64,000 nucleotides of DNA, from assembly GCA_018857735.1 (NCBI GenBank), contig JABMCL010003304.1:419501-483500 (forward strand), read 5' to 3'. Shown in pieces: positions 10,803-23,843 of this stretch. Under the pieces are notes generated by a model, which was given only the letters and a program-made list of their open reading frames with translations, searched no databases and was not told the origin of the DNA. Each line of letters opens with the position of its first letter. Position 1 is the first letter of the stretch. The position numbers and the translations under genes were made by a program. The DNA is from Alviniconcha marisindica (taxonomy: Eukaryota > Mollusca > Gastropoda > Provannidae).

Positions 10803-13800
10803 CTGTGGAATCCAGTGCAGTGAGAACGTCAGTATGCTGAATCAGAATATCCTGTCTCTTTTCAGGCTCTGTGGACATGTGGCCTTGAAACTCAGTGGAG
10901 GCCTCCAAGAGTGTGATCTCACTGCTTTCATCTGGGGCCTCTTCTTCCACAATAACTGCTTCTGCAGTCTCAATGAAAGTGATTTCTGATGGTTTCAAGT
11001 CAAAATCAGCTTCAGCTACATCAGACACTTCATCTTTTGTCACTTCAAAAGCAGCTGAAGGTGTTGCAATAATACAAGATTCAGCAGTTGCCACTTCAAA
11101 GTCTTCTTCCTCCTCAGGAACGTCCTCTTTGGGTATTTGAACCTCAAAGACAGTCTCGTCAACATCTGCAGGTTTCTCTGGAGAAACAGTGATTTCTTCT
11201 TTGAAATGTTCCTCTTCCAAAACTTCCACTGTTTCATCTTGGGAAGAAACGTCTGTGGGACCTTCCAAGCCAAGGATAACCTCTTCGGTTGTTGGTTTTG
11301 GTGAGATGGTTATCTCCTCGGTGACAGTTTCTGTAATGTCTGGTTTTCATGGACAAACGATTCCCTTACTATAGTCTCTGTTGTTTCTTCTGGTCGGGGG
11401 ATTTCTTGTTCAACAGCTTCAGGGAATTCCTCCTCGACCACAACTTCTTCTATGACTGATTCTGGGATTTCTTCTTCAGTTTCAAAGGTAACTGTCTCTT
11501 CCATTTCTTTCACTTGTTCTTCCTGCACCTGACTATCTTCTTTTGGCACTTCAACCTCAAGGACAACTTTGTCTACATCTGTGGGCGTCTCGGACGAAAT
11601 GGTGATCTCTTCCTTGAAATGTTCTTTTTCCAACACTGTAGGCTGCTCCTCTTCAGTTGCCACCTCATCTTCTGGAAAATGTTCCTCTTCTACCACTTCC
11701 AGGTATTCTTCCTCTGTGGGAACATCCTCTTTTGGCATCTGAACCTCAAGGACAACTTCACCAACGTCCGTGGGTTTCTCTGGAGAAAGAGTGATCTCCT
11801 CTTTGAAATGTTCATCTGTTGCCACTTCAAAGTCTTCTTCCTCCTCAGGAACCTCCTCTTTTGGTATCTGAACCTCAAAGACAGTCTCGTCAACATCTGC
11901 AGGTTTCTCTGGAGAAACAGTGATTTCTTCTTTGAAATGTTCCTCTTCCAAAACTTCCACTGTTTCATCTTGGGAAGAAACGTCTGTGGGACCTTCCAAG
12001 CCAAGGATAACCTCTTCGGTTGTTGGTTTTGGTGAGATGGTTATCTCCTCGGTGACAGTTTCTGTAATGTCTGGTTTTGCATGGACAAACGATTCCCTTA
12101 CTACAGTCTCTGTTGTTTCTTCTGGTTGGGGGATTTCTTGTTCAACAGCTTCAGGGAATTCCTCCTCGACCACAACTTCTTCTGTGACTGATTCTGGGAT
12201 TTCTTCTTCAGTTTCAAAGGTAACTGTCTCTTCCGTTTCTTTCACTTGTTCTTCCTGCACCTGACTATCTTCTTTTGGCACTTCAACCTCAAGGACAACT
12301 TTGTCTACATCTGTGGGCGTCTCGGACGAAATGGTGATCTCTTCTTTGAAATGTTCTTTTTCCAACACTGTAGGCTGCTCCTCTTCAGTTGCCACCTCAT
12401 CTTCTGGAACATCTTTGGGAACACGAACCTCGGCGATCACACCATCAATGTCTGTGGGTTTCTCTGAAGAAACGGTGATCTCCTCTTTGAAATGTTCCTC
12501 TTCTACCACTTCCAGGTATTCTTCCTCTGTGGGAACATCCTCTTTTGGCATCTGAACCTCAAGGACAACTTCACCAACGTCCGTGGGTTTCTCTGGAGAA
12601 AGAGTGATCTCCTCTTTGAAATGTTCATCTGTTGCCACTTCAAAGTCTTCTTCCTCCTCAGGAACCTCCTCTTTTGGTATCTGAACCTCAAAGACAGTCT
12701 CGTCAACATCTGCAGGTTTCTCTGGAGAAACAGTGATTTCTTCTTTGAAATGTTCCTCTTCCAAAACTTCCACTGTTTCATCTTGGGAAGAAACGTCTGT
12801 GGGACCTTCCAAGCCAAGGATAACCTCTTCGGTTGTTGGTTTTGGTGAGATGGTTATCTCCTCGGTGACAGTTTCTGTAATGTCTGGTTTTGCATGGACA
12901 AACGATTCCCTTACTACAGTCTCTGTTGTTTCTTCTGGTCGGGGGATTTCTTGTTCAACAGCTTCAGGGAATTCCTCCACGACCACAACTTCTTCTATGA
13001 CTGATTCTGGGATTTCTTCTTCAGTTTCAAAGGTAACTGTCTCTTCCATTTCTTTCACTTGTTCTTCCTGCACCTGACTATCTTCTTTTGGCACTTCAAC
13101 CTCAAGGACAACTTTGTCTACATCTGTGGGCGTCTCGGACGAAATGGTGATCTCTTCCTTGAAATGTTCTTTTTCCAACACTGTAGGCTGCTCCTCTTCA
13201 GTTGCCACCTCATCTTCTGGAAAATGTTCCTCTTCTACCACTTCCAGGTATTCTTCCTCTGTGGGAACATCCTCTTTTGGCATCTGAACCTCAAGGACAA
13301 CTTCACCAACGTCCGTGGGTTTCTCTGGAGAAAGAGTGATCTCCTCTTTGAAATGTTCATCTGTTGCCACTTCAAAGTCTTCTTCCTCCTCAGGAACCTC
13401 CTCTTTTGGTATCTGAACCTCAAAGACAGTCTCGTCAACATCTGCAGGTTTCTCTGGAGAAACAGTGATTTCTTCTTTGAAATGTTCCTCTTCCAAAACT
13501 TCCACTGTTTCATCTTGGGAAGAAACGTCTGTGGGACCTTCCAAGCCAAGGATAACCTCTTCGGTTGTTGGTTTTGGTGAGATGGTTATCTCCTCGGTGA
13601 CAGTTTCTGTAATGTCTGGTTTTGCATGGACAAACGATTCCCTTACTACAGTCTCTGTTGTTTCTTCTGGTTGGGGGATTTCTTGTTCAACAGCTTCAGG
13701 GAATTCCTCCTCGACCACAACTTCTTCTGTGACTGATTCTGGGATTTCTTCTTCAGTTTCAAAGGTAACTGTCTCTTCCGTTTCTTTCACTTGTTCTTCC

Positions 13801-16146
13801 TGCACCTGACTATCTTCTTTTGGCACTTCAACCTCAAGGACAACTTTGTCTACATCTGTGGGCGTCTCGGACGAAATGGTGATCTCTTCCTTGAAATGTT
13901 CTTTTTCCAACACTGTAGGCTGCTCCTCTTCAGTTGCCACCTCATCTTCTGGAACATCTTTGGGAACACGAACCTCGGCGACCACACCATCAATGTCTGT
14001 GGGTTTCTCCGAAGAAACGGTGATCTCCTCTTTGAAATGTTCCTCTTCTACCACTTCCAGGTATTCTTCCTCTGTGGGAACATCCTCTTTGGCATCTGAA
14101 CCTCAAGGACAACTTCACCAACGTCCGTGGGTTTCTCTGGAGAAATAGTGATCTCCTCTTTGAAGTGTTCATCTGTTGCTACTTCAAAGTCTTCTTCCTC
14201 CTCAGGAACCTCCTCTTTTGGTATCTGAACCTCAAAGACAGTCTCGTCAACATCTGCAGGTTTCTCTGGAGAAACAGTGATTTCTTCTTTGAAATGTTCC
14301 TCTTCCAAAACTTCCACTGTTTCATCTTGGGAAGAAACGTCTGTGGGACCTTCCAAGCCAAGGATAACCTCTTCGGTTGTTGGTTTTGGTGAGATGGTTA
14401 TCTCCTCGGTGACAGTTTCTGTAATGTCTGGTTTTGCATGGACAAACGATTCCCTTACTACAGTCTCTGTTGTTTCTTCTGGTCGGGGAATTTCTTGTTG
14501 GACAGCTTCAGGGAATTCCTCCACGACCACAACTTCTTCTGTGACTGATTCTGGGATTTCTTCTTCAGTTTCAAAGGTAACTGTCTCTTCCATTTCTTTC
14601 ACTTGTTCTTCCTGCACCTGACTATCTTCTTTTGGCACTTCAACCTCAAGGACAACTTTGTCTACATCTGTGGGAGTTTCGGACGAAATGGTGATCTCTT
14701 CCTTGAAATGTTCTTTTTCCAACACTGTAGGCTGCTCCTCTTCAGTTGCCACCTCATCTTCTGGAACATCTTTGGGAACACGAACCTCGGCGATCACACC
14801 ATCAATGTCTGTGGGTTTCTCCGAAGAAACGGTGATCTCCTCTTTGAAATGTTCCTCTTCTACCACTTCCAGGTATTCTTCCTCTGTGGGAACATCCTCT
14901 TTGGGCATCTGAACCTCAAGGACAACTTCACCAACGTCCGTGGGTTTCTCTGGAGAAAGAGTGATCTCCTCTTTGAAATGTTCATGTGTTGCCACTTCAA
15001 AGTCTTCTTCCTCCTCAGGAACGTCCTCTTTTGGTATCTGAACCTCAAAGACAGTCTCGTCAACATCTGCAGGTTTCTCTGGAGAAACGGTGATCTCCTC
15101 TTTGAAATGTTCCTCTTCTACCACTTCCAGGTATTCTTCCTCTGTGGGAATATCCTCTTTGGGCATCGGAACCTCAAGGACAACTTCACCAACGTCCGTG
15201 GGTTTCTCTGGAGAAAGAGTGATCTCCTCTTTGAAATGTTCATCTGTTGCCACTTCAAAGTCTTCTTCCTCCTCAGGAACCTCCTCTTTTGGTATCTGAA
15301 CCTCAAAGACAGTCTCGTCAACATCTGCAGGTTTCTCTGGAGAAACAATGATTTCTTCTTTGAAATGTTCCTCTTCCAAAACTTCCACCGTTTCATCTTG
15401 GGAAGAAACGTCTGTGGGACCTTCCAAGCCAAGGATAACCTCTTCGGTTGTTGGTTTTGGTGAGACGGTTATCTCCTTGGTGACAGTTTCTGTAATGTCT
15501 GGTTTTGCATGGACAAACGATTCCCTTACTACAGTCTCTGTTGTTTCTTCTGGTCGGGGAATTTCTTGTTGGACAGCTTCAGGGAATTCATCCACGACCA
15601 CAACTTCTTCTGGGAGTGATTCTGGGATTTCTTCTTCAGTTTCAAAGGTAACTGTCTCTTCCGTTTCTTTCATCTTTTCTTTCTCCACTGGACTATGTTC
15701 CGTTCGCACTTCAACCTCTTCGTGAAATTCTTCTTTGGGCACCTGAACTTCAAAGACCATCTCTTCGGATTCTGTAGGTTTTCCTGCACATACACTCATC
15801 TCCTCTTTGAAGTATTCTTCTTCTACCACTTCAGTGTGTTCTTCTTCTGTGAGAACATCGTTTGGCATCTGTATGTCGAAGGCAACCACATCAACATCTA
15901 CAGGTTTCTCTGGAGAAATGGTAATCTCCTCCTTAAAATGTTCCTGTTTTAACACTTCTGGGTGTTCTTGTGAAGAAACATCTATAGGTGCTTGAATGTC
16001 AAGGACCACCTCCTCTGAGCTACGCTGATCACCAGCAGAGGGCCCAGAGAGAGGATATTCTGATTCAACAAGGTGCTCCAGGGGGACCTGTTCAACCTTC
16101 TCCTCCTCAACATCTTCTTCCTCCTTCTCCTTGTCCTCAGGTGACC
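10803..16146 (-). CDS. E24: 5.3-kb PEVK-like exon of near-identical repeats, with two 1-nt frame breaks
   Basis: This exon has acceptor CAACCGCACAG and donor GTATGAG and is phase 1 at both ends. It contains about 23 units of roughly 40 residues with the core EEHFKEEITVSPEKPADVDE, then FEVQIPKEEVPEEEEDFEVA. These are grouped in larger units (732 and 813 bp) that themselves pair into a 1,545-bp higher-order repeat. The first 200 residues (SPEDKEKEEDVEEEKVEQVP onward) are more diverged. As given, the frame is broken twice: one base is missing near 14087-14092 (CTCTTTGGC where other copies have CTCTTTTGGC or CTCTTTGGGC), and one between 11347 and 11348 (TTTTCATGG against TTTTGCATGG). Restoring both makes the length 5,346 nt and the phase correct. 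No Ig domain is present. Confidence 0.88.
11514..14602 (-). repeat. Higher-order coding repeat: two copies of a 1,545-bp unit within E24
   Basis: Landmark CTTCCTGCACCTGACTATC recurs at about 11520, 12252, 13065, 13797 and 14609, so spacings alternate 732, 813, 732 and 812 bp. Each 1,545-bp pair is a short (732) plus a long (813) form. The two pairs differ at only a few positions by eye. The short form lacks 81 bp (27 codons) present in the long form. The 812 spacing reflects the missing base near 14090. Confidence 0.9.
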
Positions 16147-18666
16147 CTGTGCGGTTGACAGGACGTTACAATCCAATTATTCACTAACTAACCTTCTCTG
16201 TTGGTTCCTCCTTTTCTGACTGTGGTCATTTTGACAGGAAATGTATGTGTGTTGACAGAACCTACCATTTGAATACATGTTTTCTTTTCTAGTTACTTGG
16301 TTGTTAAAACAAAATATAAAGAATTAACTACATAAAAAGTCTTTCCTTCATGAGACTGCAATGAAAACAGACATCAAAAGCTTTTGAAATATTGCTTAAA
16401 TTATTCAAACTTTGACAAATTTGTCTCATGTCACAAAGTCAATATATACTACAAACAATTTATACATATATTTAATGTATTTCATTGTACTCTTAGAATC
16501 ACAAAATAAACATTGTTAATTTCAAGAATGAAATATCCCACCAAGCACTGTTATAGGCATGATGGATTACTCTCCCCATCCACCCCAACCCGACCCAAAT
16601 AAGGGGGGAAAAAAGAAAACAATTAGTGGCCTGAATCATTATCTATTTAATTTTGATGTACATGTATATGTTAGGAATGTAGCAGATTCAAAGCCAACAG
16701 GGCAGTTTAAAAAAATCCACACAACATCAAAATTTTACTGCCTGTTCTGTGACTCTGCCTGTCAGCAAGCATGCAAACATGCACACAAATATGGTGCAAT
16801 ATGTTACACCTCAATACATTTCTGTGGTAAATATTATATGTACAGAGCTATTCTTGTTAAGGTTTTTGTTAATCTGTTGAAAAACAAGACTAACAATATT
16901 AATACGCACAGAAAATGATTGGTTGACTCACATTCAAAATGAAAAGATATAACTTTTACTATCTTGTTCACACTCTTTTGCGATCCTGAAAAATGGTCTA
17001 GGTCACTCAAACTGGTATGAATGTGTAAAGCTGATTAAGACGTGACCATCATGCAAAGTCTAAAACAACTCATATAGCACAGCATCTGAGAGAACACGAA
17101 ACTGAGGTCTGTGTCAACATGATAAAACAGATCTATCAACTGACTTCATTTGATATTCAAAGGCCAATCAGCTGTCAAAGTCATATAAAGATGATGCAAA
17201 TCATATTAGTAACAATTAAAAATTTGATCCCCCATTCTTCAAAAAGGTCACTTTTCACATTTGAAGAAGGCTGGCAGAAATGAAGTTGGGTTAACATGGA
17301 AGACACTAATGACAAAATCAGATTTCCTGACAGCAAACAAAGAATGCAAATTGACTTAATCCAGCTAAAAATAAAATAAAATAAAAGCTCTGGACTCTCA
17401 GCAGAAGGGAACTTATTTTTTCTACCCATGTTACCCTAGCTTCCACAGTAACTTTATGCCTAACATCATGAAGAGGATTCTGGAAAATTAGGTTCAATGA
17501 ACAAGACAGAAAAGAAAAAAGAAAAAAAAAGAAAAAAAGAAAGGGCAAAATTTCTGGCTAGGTTAATATACATAAGCTATACATATTCTGACCTACATCA
17601 GGCTTCAAAGAGCCTGGATGGAACCTTTGATAGTTCTCACCTGATGGGACCATTTCTGCATGCACAGTAAGTATTCCACCAGGAAATGTATCAATTATTA
17701 AAGGCAATATTAAAGTTTTCAATATGACGTATGGTTGGATGGCCATAAAGCCAGCACACCAGACAAACACTCATCATTACAAAACAGACTCACTATTAGT
17801 AACAGAACAATGATCATTTTCCAGATGATACAACAAATTCTGCTTCATGCATAGAACAAAATGTACCGATGTTGTCCTCAAATGAAACAGAGATGGTAAT
17901 GGTCATGCAGTGTCATGAGGTGAAATCACATAAATTATACAACAATGCGGCGTCTCTCTCGGGTGCACAATGTGGTGTCTGTTAACGTGCTGAAAACAAG
18001 ACATTACTTGGCAAAACAAGCTGCAATTTTCAACCAACACTAAACAGTACTGTATCAAAATAAGTGCAACAGTCTTTCAAGGAGGCCCCAAGCAAACACG
18101 CACCATGGGCCCTATCAACAGAAGTGGGTTAAAAAACAGACACAAAAATTTTTCAATAGATACATGGGACAATTTTACTAAAAGTCTACATTTTGAAGTC
18201 TTGAAAACAGTCATGAGTGCTGCAATTTTGTGTCTGGCAGTCCATATCTGTGATGTCATGAACAAGGTGGACATGAGTGGCCAACCTTTTAATTCTCTGC
18301 TCTTCACTGGTAAACAACAATAAAATTCAAACCACCTTGACTGCACTATAAGCAGCTCAAAGAGTCCAATCTGAAGCAAAACAGTACTTCTGTTGATACA
18401 GCAGTCACACAATGCCAGCAAATGGAAACATTTGCAAATTTTCTCCTTTATCAGGCCAATTTGCATCTTGGTTTGGGGTCTCCTTCCAGCAATTTAAATA
18501 TATCACAATACAAAAATCACTAAATTTGAACAAGAAAACTGTTAGAATATGACATAAAAATACATATGCTTAAAGTCTTTCAACTGGTTTATGTCAACAA
18601 AAGCTATGCAGAATACAAAGCATCAAACATAGAAAAGAAAGGAAAAAAGAAAACAATTGGAGTGTT

Positions 18667-18669
<3 letters not shown>

Positions 18670-18711
<42 letters not shown>

Positions 18712-18759
18712 ATGTACTGTGCATGCATGGATGTGTGCGTGCGTGCATGCATGAGTGCA

Positions 18760-18802
<43 letters not shown>
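18670..18802. repeat. Two (GT)n microsatellites
   Basis: GT runs at 18670-18710 and 18764-18802, separated by a GCATGCATG-type spacer. Confidence 0.95.
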
Positions 18803-18805
<3 letters not shown>

Positions 18806-18931
18806 TGACTGAGACAAAGAGAAGGAAACAAAGAAAAGAGGTAAGAATATAAGAATAAAGAGGGAAAAGCACAAGAGGTTCCCTGAAAAGATGGAAAGGA
18901 TAAAGTTGGGGGAGGGGGCGGAGTTGGGGGA

Positions 18932-18948
18932 GGGGGGGGGGGGGGGGG
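18932..18948. repeat. Poly-G tract
   Basis: Seventeen consecutive G in a purine-rich stretch. Confidence 0.9.
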
Positions 18949-20399
18949 CAAAGGAGTGAAAGAAGTCATTTACATTTTTTTCTGAACTGGATGAGCACAT
19001 CACAGGAAGCAATAAACACTAGGTTCAGTGTAAAAACAATCTCAACCACACTCAAAATGGGCAACAACCCCAAAATCCTGCCTGTATTATTATTTGGCAA
19101 ATTTTCTTGCGACCTCAAAAGTGGTTCATGATCACCAGATCTGGTTTTAGTTTTTTGTGTAAAACTTTAGATGTTATCACCAAGCAGGTTTTCATAATTC
19201 AAAGATATCACTTCAACAACATCCAAGAAAATGGTGATACTTCAGTTTCTGCCATGACAGAAAATATGTAAATTAATCCCACAATAAATGCAAATGTTCC
19301 TCAAAACACTATAGTTATAATTACATCCAAATAGCAATCATTTAAAGCTCGAATTTAGCTGGATAAGAACTTGTCAAGTAAAATGTTCAGCTGCCACTAC
19401 AACTTTGAAATTCAATAGAGGTTATCATTTGAAATGTTCAAAACAGTTCACTCAAGTAGTCTGAAAAACAGCCCATGTTTCAAAGACTTCACTTAACAGG
19501 TAGAGTTCTGCAAAGGTAATTATTTGCCAAATTTGAAAAACATCACTTAAGCAGTGTCCAGAAAAAGTCCAAACATTTTTAAGTCAGCAAATGCACCAGT
19601 TATCTCCTGTATATAATTGCAAAAATATGAATAGCCTTACATACCAGATCCTGTACCTACATGTATCTATAAAAATCATGCAACATTTGAACTTGACCTG
19701 TTAAGAATTTACCAAGCTTTAAAACTTTTAGTTTCATCTGTTTGCTATTGCAACACCCTTGAAATAATGACAAGGCCATCCATGGTAGTACACATAAGCT
19801 TAACTTCAACAACTTTTAAGTACTACAATCTTAATCCAAAGTTTGACACTAATCACATTTACCGTGTCCCAGAGAATAGCAAAAATAGTTTTACCTCAGA
19901 TGGACAGCTGGCTTTTGGCACTTTTTAGCCTTAATCTCAAATTACCACATACACATGTGTTAAAAAAGAAGAAGTCTTATATGTTTAACACCCATTTTTT
20001 AAGCTTTTTAAAATATTTTTTTACTTGGATTGCTTTTCTCTGATTACTTTTAAACAAACAAATGTGTTGGGTATAAACTGGGAGATGTCGCACAAGACAG
20101 GATTTAGTGGGACTGCATCTTGTTATGTTCTACATCCAGTTCTTGTAAAAATAGAGACTTCAAAGACATCCAGACTTCTGATTCACAGCTAGGTACATTC
20201 ACTGTTAGTTGCTGTAACAGCATTTTGTTAGAGCTGCAAAAAAGCGGAGTGGCAAATAGAGGCAGTGAGGTGAAGCAGGCAAGGCAAAGATAAGGTGAAA
20301 CACTGTGTGTGTGGAGGTGGGTGGGGTTTGGGGGCTGAGTGGGATTGGGCTGAAATAAGATAGAGTGGGCAAAAAAGGAGAAAAACAAAGGGAGCTGAC

Positions 20400-21185
20400 C
20401 TTTAATATAGAGGTCTGCTTTGGTGCTGGCAGTTCCAAATTCATTGACAGCGCGGCATTCATATTCACCCTCATCCTCGGGGAAGGACTGGGGAAGCTCA
20501 AGGATGCAAGTGCCGCTAGCATCAGTGATGACATGATAGACTGGGGACTCCTTGATGGGCTCTCCATCAAGGAACCAGCTGACCTCCGGCTGTGGGATGC
20601 CGGTGACTGTGGTCTCGAAACGAATGGGTTGCCCTTCTTGGGCCTCCACGTTCTGCAGAGGCTGCATGAACGTCGGGGCCTGACCCACGGGCCTCTCCTC
20701 CACTACCTCCCCTTCAACGTCCTTAGTCTCAGGCAGCTCAATGATCTCAAAGCCTTCTTCTGCAGTGGCTTCTTCCTCCTGTATGGGAATTCCTGCCACT
20801 GTTGGCCTGGGAAGTTCACCTTCTTCTTCAATGATTGGGACTTCTTCTGCATGGTCTTCAGCAAAGGCTTCTTCAATCTCTGTGATGAGTGTTTGGAAAC
20901 TTTCAGCAGCTGCCCTCTCAGAGGCTGCCTGTTCAGACTCAGGGAGAGGTGTTTCCTCTAGGGTTACTTCGCGAGAAACAACTTCTGCTGTTTCTGTGAT
21001 GACGAATTCAAGTGAAACTTCCTCCGTCTCGGTTGTTGGTTTTTCAGCAACGGTTTCCACAGAGACGACTTCAGTGGTTTCTGGGGCCACGGCCTCTGTG
21101 GTTGGTGCTTCCAGACCCTCCAATGTAATTGTGACTTCATCTTTGGCAACTAGGGGAGCGGCAGTTTCTTCAGAGTCAGGGATGT
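20400..21185 (-). CDS. E23: acidic linker plus Ig 13
   Basis: This 786-nt exon is phase 1 at both ends (acceptor TGTGTTCAG, donor GTCAGC). About 165 residues of Glu/Thr/Ala-rich linker (IPDSEETAAPLVAKDEVTIT, then SEQAASERAAAESFQTLITE) precede an Ig domain: APTFMQPLQNVEAQEGQPI, TGIPQPEVSWFLDGEPIK, FPEDEGEYECRAVNEFG and KADLYIKG. The first Cys is Thr and the second is present. It is the first exon after the block of alternative 3' ends, so its use marks the long isoform. Confidence 0.91.
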
Positions 21186-21278
21186 CTGAACACAAGAGGG
21201 AAGTAAAGCAAAGCAGTGAGCTATGAAGCAGTCACAGCACCCATCACCCATAATTACTTGCACCATATGCAGATCCAC

Positions 21279-21319
21279 TATTTAAGCATTTCAACAGCTA
21301 TTTAAGCATTTCAACAGCA
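21279..21319. repeat. Short tandem duplication
   Basis: CTATTTAAGCATTTCAACAG occurs twice in a row. Confidence 0.85.
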
Positions 21320-22002
21320 AAATTTCACACGCTAATTAATTTCACTCAGTCTATTTACTGACTATCTTCAAGGATTATACACTCTGATATGATGTGGATT
21401 GTCCATAACTTTTTATGACTCCATGACTTTGTTTTGGGGGTGGGGGCGTGGGGGATCTAAAGGTAATGGTTTTGAAAGATGATGATGGAGGTTCAGCAGC
21501 GAATACACACATACATGGAAAAACATACAGAATGATAATTTAGTATCTGATGCCAACACTGATGGAGGTTATACATACTGATGAGTAGCCGATTTGATCT
21601 AAACACAAAAGATTGTAGTTGGGAAAAACACCTCTTTTGGGTGATACAGAAAAATGATACAAACAAAACAATGGAGACAGCATACAGCACATTTAACTTT
21701 GGAATAAAACTACCAATTATGTACTGTCGGCATCCATTTGTTGTCATGCTCAATACCTCAGTGAATGATACCTATATGCAGCCTGGACCCTGGATCACCT
21801 CCACTGTACCATTCCGGACTAAGAACTGGCCATGATGGACACAGGCAACCACTTCCAGCCTTGGTGTACATGTGAGCCTGGTCTCCAGCATGTAATCATT
21901 TCTTGGAGTGGGACATTCCTAATGTTTTCAGGCTCTGGTAAGCTGTCTTCTTTTCTTTTACTGTGACTGTATTGTTGTTTATATGTTGGTGGTGGTGGTG
22001 GT

Positions 22003-22003
<1 letters not shown>

Positions 22004-22061
<58 letters not shown>
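22004..22061. repeat. (GT)n microsatellite
   Basis: About 58 bases of GT, preceded by a short GGT run. Confidence 0.95.
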
Positions 22062-22062
<1 letters not shown>

Positions 22063-22138
22063 GTTTGCCTGTTCAGTTTTGTTGTTTTTTAGTTAGATTT
22101 TTTTCTTGTTTTTTGTTTGTTTGTTTGTTGCTGTTGTT

Positions 22139-22270
<132 letters not shown>

Positions 22271-22448
22271 GTTTTGTTTTTTCTCTTTTTTTAAGGGGAT
22301 GTTTTTGCTTTTTGTTATTTTGCTTCTTTTATTTTCCTTTTTTGTGGTATTGTATTGCTTTTCTTTGATGTTACAGTGCCAAGGTCTACAGACACTTGAC
22401 TGACCGTCAGTGACATATGTATCAATACTGGTTAACTGACTGACAGAA

Positions 22449-22488
22449 TGAGTGAGTGAGTGAGTGAGAGAGTGAGTGATTGAGTGAG
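22449..22488. repeat. (GTGA)n microsatellite
   Basis: About ten GTGA units with small interruptions. Confidence 0.85.
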
Positions 22489-23246
22489 CAGCCAACTGAG
22501 CGAATGAATGGGTCAGCCACTGGGTGATTGGACCATTCTGACTGGCTGGGTGGCTGAAAAAGCAATTGGCTCTACAACTGGCCTGATCTGATTGATTGAT
22601 ATGAAAGACGAGTTTGAAATGCTTTGTTGGTTGGATGGTCAACTGACTGGCTCCTGGTTTCCCAAATGGACTGGTTTGACTGCATGACTGATATCTTTGT
22701 TATTTTACACCGGTATCTTTAAACCCTACTGTTGGTATTGGCTGTAGGTTAGTTGCTTGCTTGCCTGCTTGCTTGCTTGAGTTACAAATAACATATAAAG
22801 AAACTAGTGAGATGAGTGTGCCAAAAAATAAATATGTATGTGGCCCATCACTGTCATGCATATTTAGATGAAACTGTTCTCTGCACACATGTACAACAGT
22901 TACACACAGCAGCCTGCATGAGCAGATGTCATGTCAGTGTTCTCAAACGTCAACAAGTCTTTCAGATCAGTCTTTGTGAAACCTGTGAGGATTTCACTGG
23001 ACAGAATAAGACAGTATCATTTTTCATGCACCTTGCAGAAGAAAGGCCAATGAGTACCATACCAAACCCTGCATGCAGTTAAGAAATGTTTCATTAACCA
23101 TGCGTTGGATTTGTCGAGAAGAAAAAACAACAACTTCTGAAGTCTGCTCTGATAAAGGAATGATGTAGAGATAGACCTGCCAACCCATGCAACAGATCGG
23201 ACACATTTGAAAAGCATCCTGAAACTGCTTACAGGTGATCATTTTG

Positions 23247-23583
23247 TGAGATGTGATTATGTGTACAATATGCATTATGTGGGTAGTGAGAGAACAACTA
23301 AGGCAGATGTGATTATGTGTACAATATGCATTATGTGGGTAGTGAGAGAACAACTAAGGCAGATGTGATTATGTGTACAATATGCATTATGTGGGTAGTG
23401 AGAGAACAACTAAGGTAGATGTGACTATGTGTACAATATGCATTATGTGGGTAGTGAGAGAACAACTAAGGTAGATGTGACTATGTGTACAATATGCATT
23501 ACGTGGGTAGTGAGAGAACAACTAAGGTAGATGTGACTATGTGTACAATATGCATTACATGGGTAGTGAGAGAACAACTAAAG
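23247..23583. repeat. 56-bp minisatellite, six copies
   Basis: A unit with ATGTGTACAATATGCATTA and GGGTAGTGAGAGAACAACTA repeats every 56 bases (units starting near 23253, 23309, 23365, 23421, 23477, 23533), with only a few substitutions. Confidence 0.93.
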
Positions 23584-23816
23584 TAAACCACTAATGATTC
23601 TCATAATGACCAAAAAGTCATTAAATGTGAGAAGCAACATGATGAGTTCAGCAACATTTAAGTCATGCTGGAGATGTGCCTTGTAAGAGAACATAAACTG
23701 ACCAGGCACAAACTGGAAGCAAACCAAAGTGAAATGTGGGGATGGCTGGGGGATGGTCTAAAGCTGGTCTATTTTACTTCAAGCATGAATGTGTTCTAAA
23801 AATATGAGTTCAGCAT

Positions 23817-23843
23817 GGGGGGGGGTGGGGGGGGGGGGGGGGG
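23817..23843. repeat. Poly-G tract
   Basis: Two G runs of 9 and 17 separated by one T. Confidence 0.9.

Larger units (their letters stand above)
16147..20399. other. Intron between E23 and E24
   Basis: AT-rich sequence with two GT microsatellites and a G run near 18.7-18.95 kb. A 27-nt stretch at 16193-16219 between weak splice-like sites was considered and rejected. Otherwise nothing is seen. Confidence 0.6.

Noticed and set aside
11514..14602. Regular repeats resembling an array such as CRISPR
   Set aside because: The units are 732-813 bp, fully coding and in a metazoan exon; there are no short repeats with unique spacers.
16193..16219. A 27-nt micro-exon reading SEKEEPTEK between a CACAG and GTTAGT
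   Set aside because: The attractive reading is phase 0, whereas E23 and E24 need phase 1; in phase 1 it reads RKGGTNRE. The composition argument is too weak for such a short piece.
17644..17658. A 15-nt exon-like piece between GCATGCAG and GTGAGAAC
   Set aside because: There is no pyrimidine tract and the length is too short to support by sequence alone.
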